From Symbiodinium natans (taxonomy: Eukaryota; Sar; Dinophyceae; Suessiales; Symbiodiniaceae): a DNA stretch of 64,000 nucleotides. The notes below the pieces were generated by a model. That model was not told the origin of the DNA, searched no databases, and worked only from the letters and a program-made list of their open reading frames with translations. A program made the position numbers and the translations under genes. Numbering within the stretch: position 1 is the first letter of the stretch; each line of letters opens with the position of its first letter. Where the stretch lies: positions 1,030,713 to 1,094,712 of the forward strand of contig CAJNDS010002845.1 in assembly GCA_905221605.1 (NCBI GenBank), read 5' to 3'. Below are positions 56,690-64,000 of this stretch, piece by piece.

Positions 56690-56709
56690 GAGTGTTGGGA
56701 TCGCCAAAA
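56690..56709. repeat. 20-bp direct repeat, left copy, flanking an AT-rich insertion
   Basis: GAGTGTTGGGATCGCCAAAA, identical to 57001-57020. Confidence 0.95.
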
Positions 56710-57000
56710 AAGGCGCAAGCGCGGAAAATGAGGAAGGTTGTGAGAAAGTGGAAAAGACGTATTAACGGAAAGAAAGATAAAGGGTTACATTAAATTCACT
56801 GTCTTTATTCACTTCTGTTCATTGAAATCTTATGGTCACTTTTCTTATTTTTGTGTGATAGTACTATTATTCGTGTTCCTTTTACCTTCATTTTAATATT
56901 AGTCTATTCACCTTCTCTTTCTTTCGCACGCGTATTCTTTTCACTTACTTCATACACTTTCCTCATATCTTTCACGTTGAGAAGAGAACACGCATGAAAC
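56710..57000. mobile_element. 291-bp AT-rich foldback-like insertion between 20-bp direct repeats
   Basis: The segment between the two 20-bp repeats is much more AT-rich than its surroundings and has no coding frame. Its ends are imperfect inverted repeats: the left reads ATGAGGAAGGTTGTGAGAAA then GAAAGAAAGATAAAGG. The right, on the opposite strand, reads ATGAGGAAAGTG then GAAAGAAAGAGAAGG. This resembles a small nonautonomous foldback or MITE-like element in the 3' flank of the FkbM gene. A 20-bp target duplication would be unusually long; the repeats may instead be part of the element. Confidence 0.5.
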
Positions 57001-57020
57001 GAGTGTTGGGATCGCCAAAA
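57001..57020. repeat. 20-bp direct repeat, right copy
   Basis: Identical to 56690-56709. Confidence 0.95.
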
Positions 57021-58690
57021 CGGGAGATGAACATGGCCAAGCTGACCGCAGTGCCCGCCACAAGCATGCGCCAAAAGATGGTTCTCAAAGCGCCAACCCA
57101 GGTCCAACCAAACAAACCCTCAGCAACCTAAGCTGTAGTAAGAGTCCCGGAATCACTGAACACCCCTGTGAACACTCCCTTCGAAGGTCTGGCAGTTTCA
57201 CGGATGGGAGGCCAACCCAACTGGAAGATCGGTTGCCGGGCTCTGAGATGTTAGCCCAATGGAGCGAGCCATTTTAGGCAAGCTTCCGAACTCCTCGAGA
57301 GATTATGTTACGTATTTTCTCTTTTGCGTTGTCATGTGCATCAATGATCCTCATTCAGTAGATTAGATCAGCCCGCGGCTTTGCAGAGCTCCTCACGGAA
57401 GAGTCATGGGGTAATATCTTGCGTCGTGGTTGCGGCCATCTCATGAGTCATCATGAGTCTCTTCAAAAAGTGCAGCAAGTACATTTTGCCCAGGTGTCGC
57501 TGCATGGGTCTTCACCTTGGTGGGCTAAGACCTTTTGCAGTACAGGCGCGCACTGCAGGGAATGCCCTTAGCGAAGTGGCAAGTGCCAGTAGGGACCCGA
57601 GACTCGCGTTGGACGTGTTGGCCTTGAACCCCCCCCGGCCCTCTGCCCAAAAACCTCCGAGCCCTGTATCCGACTCCCTGCACTCCTCGCATGTCTGAGA
57701 GTCGCATGTTCAGCTGTTCGCATGGATGTCGCGGTGCTCGACGCACAGGGGTCCCAAGGCCTCACAAGCAGTATAGGTCCTCATCGGCACGAGCTCATTA
57801 TCTTGGCTTGCGGTTTCAAGCATTATCCTTCTCCTTGCTGCTTTCAAAAAAATGTTCGATTTCAACAAGCGCGATTTTCCGGCTCCAAGCTGCAACTGCC
57901 GCAAACCTGACCAGGACGAAAGCTGACAAGAGAGCTGTACATACTGCTGGCGGCCGAATTAAGGCATGGGATGGCTGAAGGCTCGAAACCAGAGAGTCAA
58001 AGATGCTAAGGGGATTCCAAGATTCGGGCGTCGTGAGAAGCTTGGTGTGGGATTTAGGAGCTTCGGAGCTTAGGAGCTTCGAGCAAACCAGCCACCATGC
58101 CATGCCTGCTTCCGCTCTGTTGCACAGGCCCACAGATTGGGTAGAATGTGTTTTGGAGGCTTCGGGCGGCCTTGCAGCTGTGGCAATGCAGAAGTTTTCA
58201 ACTGGCAGCCGGCATGCTCAGCACATGACCCTCTCGGAACCCAGCTTTCCGGCTTCCACGCGATTACACCTGCATGAAAAAGGTTAGTGCAGACCCTGGC
58301 ACACAAGCCGGATTGGGCTCCGCCCTAGCATCGTTTGGCACCTCGGCCTGCTGGGCGCCACGCAGGACATGACAATATGAACATGAACATATAGTGGCGG
58401 AGCTGCGAAGGCTGCGACGGCTGCGGAAGGTGCCACTCCAGGCTCCATGACGGGGCTCGCAACGGGCACCCATATGACAGAAATGACCGATCAGGTCACG
58501 TGACTCAGGCCTGAGGCTCCCGTGGGTCCCGTGGCTCTTGTTTGGAAAACAGTTGAGGGTTCGGAGTTCAAACTTTGGGAGTCCAAGTTCTGCGACGGGC
58601 TTCACGGGCTCCAGCGCCATGGGAATCGCAGAGGGACTCCCCGCAAGAAGCATGGCACCTCAGAAGTCAGGACCATCCTTTAGGTAGAGA
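57021..58690. other. No gene recognised
   Basis: Overlapping short frames only. A plus frame at 58126-58287 (RPTDWVECVLEASGGLAAVA, after CACAG) could be an exon but has no further support. Confidence 0.35.
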
Positions 58691-58750
58691 TGCTTCGTGA
58701 AAGGGGGGGGTCTCCAAACCGGTTCCCTGACGGTACTTGCTCTGAGTCAG

Positions 58751-58996
58751 GCAATCGAGGAGCAATCTTTCATATACCACAACCCCGAACAACCAATATG
58801 GCGACTGAGTACTGCTATTACCTGCTCGTACTACCCTTGGTCAACGCTTCAAGGTACGCTGTTGAGGCGCCTGACCAGGGTAACAGCAGGGTAACAAGTT
58901 GCAGGTGCAGGTCCAAGAAACCCAAAGCCTGGGCTCGTCTCTCAGCGCGCTTACTTTGAGAACGACTTCAGCGTGCCGGCGCCCCCCCAGCCATGA
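58751..58996 (+). CDS. Candidate exons of an unknown gene
   Basis: From 58751, after GTCAG, the frame reads AIEEQSFIYHNPEQPIWRLS and continues to STLQ at a GTACGC donor (58852). A second piece after CTCAG (about 58943-58996) reads RAYFENDFSVPAPPQP to TGA. Both look coding, but their phases do not join directly, so an exon in between or a different link is needed. No domain was recognised. Confidence 0.3.
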
Positions 58997-60670
58997 AAGA
59001 ACATTTCCAAAGCGAGAGCCACAAATTTGCTCGTCACGAGATGACCGGCGTTGCCTACATGTATCATGATGTATCATGCTCATGCGTTACAAGAGCTCCT
59101 CATGCCTCCACTCTTTTGTCGTCTGCCTGAAATGGAAGCTTAGGGGCTGTCCCATGGGAGTTTCCGAACAGAGGGGGCCCGCGCGTTCAAGAAAGGCTCT
59201 GAAAAAGAAGAAGGTAGTTCAGAAGGTTCTCGGAATGTGCTCGGAAGGTTCGGAAGTCCCAGGTCTTTTGAATCCGCCCGCGGCTGCCGAAAGATGGCAC
59301 TCGCGAAATCAAGAGGTGCGCCGTAGAGTGCATTTCTAGGGTCTGAGAAGCTGCGGATGCTGTACGTGTGTAGATTCTAGTACACGAACTGCCAAAAAAA
59401 AAGACGTCGTGCAAAATGTTGGCGATGTGGTGCTTGTGAGCAAGAGAGAAGCTGCAAGTGAGACAGTCCGACACAGTGTGGTGATGTGTGGTGTGCAGAG
59501 TCTGTTGCTTCGGACACTGGGGAGCTGCAAGACAGGATCCACCCAACAGTTGGATCCTCCCAACAGTTCTCAACAGTTGTCGGCAACCTACCAGCTCCGC
59601 ATGAGGGATTGTCAACAATCCCTTCGTATTTCACTCTGCAATGGTTGCAGTAGCTGGGCCTGGCCTAGCGGCTAAGGGAGAGAGATCAGCCCTGGCATTT
59701 TCGTAGAGATCTTGGCAGACATGGCTGAGCCGAGCCTCGTGCAGGTCTCACATCTAAGCATACCCACACTGGCCCCCTCCTACAACACTACAACACTACA
59801 AGACTACTCAAAAGACCCTTATACCCTGGGAGACCTGAGCCTGTGCACTCGAGTCACTAGGGCGCCCTTTGCTGGTAGCTTGCAAGCCAGGCTTCCGAAC
59901 TTCCGAGAGCTTTGCTGTCGCTTTGCACTTCACACTGCATGTCTTGCAGTGCCTGGGAACATCTCGCGACTGTCTAGGTTGGCCTGACAGAAGCGTCTTT
60001 GAGAGCTGACGCTGGACTCAGCAAGATATTTCGCATTTTAGCTGGGAGATTCTCTGAGGCCGAGAGAAGAGAGAGGAGCCACGACCATGAGCTTGACTAA
60101 GTGGAGGGAAAGGAAATCTTTGCCTCAAGACCATCTCCATCATCCGCATCTGTACAGTGTCCAGGGCTGTAAGGTGAAATGAAAGACTGCTGTCTGCCGT
60201 TCTTGAAGCTGTGTAGGTCCTCAGCGCTTGGAATCCAATTTGTCATTCTCCAGGCTTTAGTTTGAGAGTCACGGTTCGAAAAACACGAGGATGCATACAT
60301 CAGCACGTCCACCCGAGCCTTGGCAGTGTGTCACAGACTGTAATGCGTATGGCCGAGACGACACTTCCCAGTCACCACCTTGGAGGCCCCGACTTATCCC
60401 CCCTGAAAGGCACATCAGGCACGATGCATGATCACCTGCAGGGTTTGCGGCTGAACGCGGGCAATAGAGAAAGACAACAACGCGAACTCAGACCCTAACT
60501 GCTTTGGCAAGAGTGGCAAGAGTAACAGACAAAAGAATTTAGAACTGGCAAAGACACGCATAGTGCAACATGATCCGGATTCCACTGTTGCATTTCGGAT
60601 GGCAAGTTGGACTTAGTGCCTAGTGCTGGCCACATGCATCGGTCTTCCAGCTTGCCTTCCGGCCGGACAG
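58997..60670. other. No gene recognised
   Basis: Short frames without motifs; a small CTACAACA repeat lies near 59779-59810. Confidence 0.35.
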
Positions 60671-60853
60671 GCGCGCATATGGCGTTTGACCAGCATGGGA
60701 GGGGTGGTGTCAGATACCATACTCCTGACCCTGACACTCCTTTGCATCTCCTTCTGTCTTATGGCCACATGTCGGGCCTCCCTTTCACGCCTAGAAGCTT
60801 GCTTCGCACGTTTTCGGGCAGACTTGGCGAAGGTGCTCAGTGTCTTGTCTTAA
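60671..60853 (+). CDS. Candidate exon with one membrane-like segment
   Basis: After GACAG the frame reads SDTILLTLTLLCISFCLMAT (hydrophobic, membrane-like), then a helical RLEACFARFRADLAKVLS and a stop. A second plus frame over the same bases is also plausible, so the phase is uncertain. Confidence 0.22.
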   Translation, partial: ARIWRLTSMGGVVSDTILLTLTLLCISFCLMATCRASLSRLEACFARFRADLAKVLSVLS

Positions 60854-61241
60854 GGCAAGTTGTCCGGTTCGGGCACATGTGGTCCTCCACCCATCAAGCC
60901 TTCTGAATCCTGCCCAGGAGATCTCTTTGCGCATCGCTGCACTGGGCCATACCAGGCGCCATTTCAAGAATGGCGCTGCTAGCATGAAGCATCATCCCAA
61001 AAATGTTAATCGAGAGTACAGCGCTCAAACCAACACATACTCACAAGAACCATCGTCGTCCTCCTCATCATATCGTCAGCAGAACCATCAGCATCATCAC
61101 AAAGCAAACGGACGGAAGGTAGTAATCTAAAACACTGCTGGAAGTTTGGCAGTACGTCGCCCGGACTGTGTACACATCACAGATTAAAACAGAGGCACAC
61201 TGCATTCCCTCAGCGCACAGCCTTGCCATAAAACCTCGAGG

Positions 61242-61437
61242 CATGAGGCATGTGCGGCACCTTGGGTGTTGTTTGGTTTCATTGGTTTTGCTACATTCCG
61301 CTGCGTTCTTACACGGGCAAAGTGATGTAGACACATGCAGAGATTACCTTCAGCAATTTGATTTTCTTGGCATTCCAAACTCTGAACCCAAAATCGGACA
61401 AGTACCGCGGACTGAGTTTTCAATCACAAGCTCCTGA
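61242..61437 (+). CDS. Possible signal-peptide exon upstream of the J-domain exons
   Basis: ATG 61242 opens a frame with a basic start and hydrophobic core (CCLVSLVLLHSAAFLHG), then VDTCRDYLQQFDFLGIPN. It resembles a signal peptide and lies on the same strand just before the J-domain exons, which would make the J protein lumenal (ER type). The splice link was not resolved. Confidence 0.35.
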
Positions 61438-61484
61438 AGCACTGCGGCTCTGACTCCGTGTCACCTGTGCAAAGCGCGACGCAG

Positions 61485-62886
61485 GTCCTTGGCCTCCGAG
61501 AAGAGGCGACGACCCATGACATCAAAAAAGCCCGGGCACTTGGGAGAAGCTTTGAATCTCGGTGAAGAGGTTTCCAACAACTTCGTTTGGGCAGGAGGCC
61601 ATAAGGAAAGGTGTCACAAGCCCGTAGTAGGCACCCAAGGCAGGCAATTGCCAGCGGCTCCCTGCATCTCAGAAGCCTTCAGTGGTGGCTCGAATCGGGT
61701 GAAGCATGTCTCAGGATCCACTCCCAAGAAGGAGTTCGGTCTTCCCATCCATCTCGCTGGACGGATAACGTTTGCGCAGGATCTGATCAGCTCTCTTTTG
61801 GTGTGTCTTCTCCGCTTCTCCGAGGCTTACCGGTCCTTGGCGCTGAAGCCTGGAGCCTGGAGAGACGTAGGGCATCAAAAACAAACTCTCAACACCTCGG
61901 AAGCCTCCTTGCATCGCAAGTCTGTCAATTTTTGCTAGTATTCGGCCCTGATACTATGCTATTGTAATGCAGTACTGTGATTTTGTTATCCCGTTTTTGG
62001 GCATTTGTTGCTCGGCTTGAGCATTTCGCACGCTTGCAAAACATGTTCATGACAGGTGGCATCCAGACAAGAACCCCCCCGACGCCAGAACCTCAGCCAC
62101 TCCCAGAAGATGGTTGCAAAGCACCTTCAGAAAAGATTCGCGCCGAGAATCATGTAAGCCCCTATTCAGAGTCAACATTCTTGAGGGAGTAGTAGAAGAA
62201 TCAAGTCTTGGCCCTGGCCTTGACAGAGGTTTTTGCGATGAGCTTCGAAGGAACACAAGCCAGCAAACGAGCCAAATCCAGATGCAAAGGTCCGCCACGA
62301 CAAGGAAAAGCTGTTCAAGGCCTTGTGCAGACACCCGGGCCCGCGATGCTTTTGGCCAAGCAAGTGCAGAACTGGTGGCCGCAGAAATGTCCCAAAACCT
62401 TGAGTTGAGGAGGGTGCAAAGAGTGCTTCTCTTCCTCTCCAGTTGAAGAACGAGGGGTCTGAACCTGTAGGTTGGTAGGGTTGCTCGAGTTCTGGAGTTG
62501 CTTGTCGGGCCTGTGTCACCGCTTCAGAGTTTCGATGCGAATTTGTTTCAAGGGTTGGGGGATGCCCGGCCAAGAATGGAGTTATTGAAACAGCGGTCCA
62601 TGACATTCCACGATTACGACAGACTGTACAGAATCTGTACAGAATCTGCACCTTCGATGGGAAAGCTTGAAGTATAAATCCACTTTCAGGTTGCTTTCGC
62701 AGAGCTTCTTGCGAGGCCTTAGTGGAAGCCTATGAGACTCTCAGCGACAGCACAAAGCGCGCGTCTCAGGAACACCACTTTAAAAGAATGGGGGCTTCAT
62801 GTATTCTGTGTGGCCCAGGCGTCGAGAATATGACCAAAGTCATATCCAAGGCCTCCGAGCACAAGTCAAGGGTCGACAAGTTTTGA
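61485..62886 (+). CDS. J-domain (DnaJ/Hsp40) protein, split over short exons
   Basis: J-domain proteins stimulate Hsp70 ATPase through the HPD loop. Exon A from 61485 (after CGCAG) reads VLGLREEATTHDIKK, helix I end and helix II start, with a GC donor at the following Ala codon. Exon B 61825-61847 is only 23 nt (AYRSLAL plus two bases of Lys), bounded by CGAG and a GC donor. Exon C from 62056 (after GACAG) begins with the last base of Lys and reads WHPDKNPPDA. The three join in phase to give IKKAYRSLALKWHPDKN, the exact J-domain core with HPD intact. Exon D, from about 62703, reads EALVEAYETLSDSTKRA (helix III-IV, A-Y-E-x-L-S-D). The end of exon C and the gene's 3' end are unresolved; downstream frame stops at 62886. 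Location (lumenal or cytosolic) depends on whether 61242 is the first exon. Confidence 0.75.
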
Positions 62887-63689
62887 CAGTCAGGTCGTAG
62901 GCACATTTCGTGGGATTCCCATAAAGACCGATCATGTCTGCGGACCACCGTCCCAGGGTCTTCCAACATGCTTTCGAGAGCTTTGGACTACTCCTTATCT
63001 CCTGCTCTCTGCGCGATGAGCTCTTCGCCTTCTGCCTGAGCCGGCATCTTCCCAGTACGATACTCATTGCAAGCACCAACCATCAAGACAGTAGCGTTTC
63101 GTAATGTCTCGTAATGTCACACAAGCCAGCAAGTGCCTGAGCCAGCAGCCAGCTTTTGGCAGGTTTCCGGATGCCCGGCGAGGTGGACGCTCATTGGCTT
63201 GAGTCTGCTCTTTGTTGAAAATGCCCTTGTAAGTCTAAAAAAAAGGGTCCCGACTGTCAGGAGCTCCGATCTTGGTCCAGACCGGGCAGTGCTGTCGCGA
63301 CCTGAGTCTGATTGGGTTTCCATTCATTTTTGTTCCCGTACTGTCCTCGAGTAGGCACAAAAAAAGTTAGGCGTCTCTGCCCTGAACTGCGCGCACTGTT
63401 GGGGGGCAAATGTTGAAAGCTTGAGGTTTGGAGCGACTGGGGCTAGAAGCGTTTGAGCAAACAACAAAATCAAGTTCTTTGTCTCTTGGAACCTTTTCCA
63501 GTCAACTTTGAAAGCAGCGGTGCTGGCTGAATCTCAGTGCTGGGGCTCGTGGTGGCCTGATGTCTTGGAGTGGGAGAGCTTGGCAGAGCTTCGTTTGGAT
63601 TATGTTTAAATGAGGGCAAGAGTCGGCACAATACAAAAGCCGGAAGCCTTTTTCAATTTGCTGGCAGTGCCCAGATTCCTGCTGACAAA

Positions 63690-63843
63690 TACGCACCGAT
63701 GCCCCCCCGAACAGCGCGTGCACTTTCGGATGCTTCCGTAGTAAAAGGGAATCAGATCGCTGTCTTCTCAGCCTTTCCTGGATCTCTCGAATCGCGAACC
63801 ATGACCTTCTCTCTGTTTCCGTATGCCCGTGACACTCTCGCAT
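63690..63843 (-). CDS. Candidate exon of unknown function (minus)
   Basis: The minus frame reads ERRSWFAIREIQERLRRQRS, then LLLRKHPKVHALFGG, helical and basic. A long plus frame (63570-63977) overlaps. No motif decides. Confidence 0.25.
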
Positions 63844-64000
63844 GGGCGCGTGTGCGTTTCAGGGTCCGCACTGTCAAGAGGTGCCCCCAAATGTCTCAAG
63901 CTGCATGCGTTTGGCCTCGCAGCGGGTGCCACTCATCACACTCTTGCGCAAATCCCCGTGCGCGTGCTCTCGCCTAGACTTCATGACTTGGACCACTGGC

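Noticed and set aside
57176-57250. GGATGGGAGGCCAACC... loosely like the 3' end of 5S rRNA
   Set aside because: The rest of a 5S sequence and its internal control elements are not present.

Overview
The window looks like nuclear DNA of a dinoflagellate, most likely a Symbiodiniaceae-type genome. Three things suggest this. Recognisable protein domains are split over many short exons whose inferred junctions use GT and also GC (once possibly GA) donors with AG acceptors. There is an interstitial CCCTAAA/TTTAGGG telomere-type block. There is a tyrosine-recombinase retrotransposon carrying a DNA-methyltransferase-like domain. No bacterial operons, rRNA, tRNA or CRISPR arrays are visible. Most open frames are random or shadow frames, so real exons were recognised from protein motifs plus splice sites that keep the reading phase.

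Layout. 1-1.6 kb: a three-exon FkbM-type methyltransferase at the window edge. 1.6-11 kb: mostly noncoding, simple-sequence rich, with a few minus-strand exon candidates (4.0-5.6, 8.7-10.8 kb). 11.5-15.3 kb: two plus-strand genes of unknown function with good exon structure. 17.7-20.8 kb: a split AIG1/GIMAP-like GTPase (Walker A, DTPGFGD and THVD exons), with further plus-strand exons to 24.3 kb that may belong to it. 25.1-26.0 kb: a ~660-bp (CTA)n array grading through (CCACTA)n into telomere-type repeats, next to a coding exon. 27.6-31.4 kb: scattered exon candidates. 32.76-38.73 kb: a complete, very young YR retrotransposon. 40.3-44.8 kb: an MFS/GPH-type transporter in about ten exons. 45.6-54 kb: exon candidates of unknown function between poly-G tracts. 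55.3-56.7 kb: an intronless, signal-peptide-bearing FkbM-type methyltransferase, followed by a 291-bp AT-rich foldback insertion. 61.2-62.9 kb: a J-domain (DnaJ) protein split into small exons, one only 23 nt long.

The most interesting system is the retrotransposon. It has split direct repeats (A1 ... B1-A2 ... B2): a short gag-like frame with a zinc-knuckle-like motif, a frame with C5-methyltransferase-like motifs, a reverse transcriptase/RNase H frame, and a tyrosine recombinase frame on the far side of the internal B1-A2 junction. The A repeats are identical (75/75) and the B repeats differ at one base (207/208), so insertion was recent. Each A repeat carries a perfect 9-bp inverted repeat whose loop and stem edge contain CCATTTTGGTTCAAG, one base from the 3' part of the dinoflagellate spliced leader.

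Most recognised genes are on the plus strand, consistent with the one-directional gene blocks known in dinoflagellates. Apart from the retrotransposon frames there is no evidence that neighbouring genes act together.
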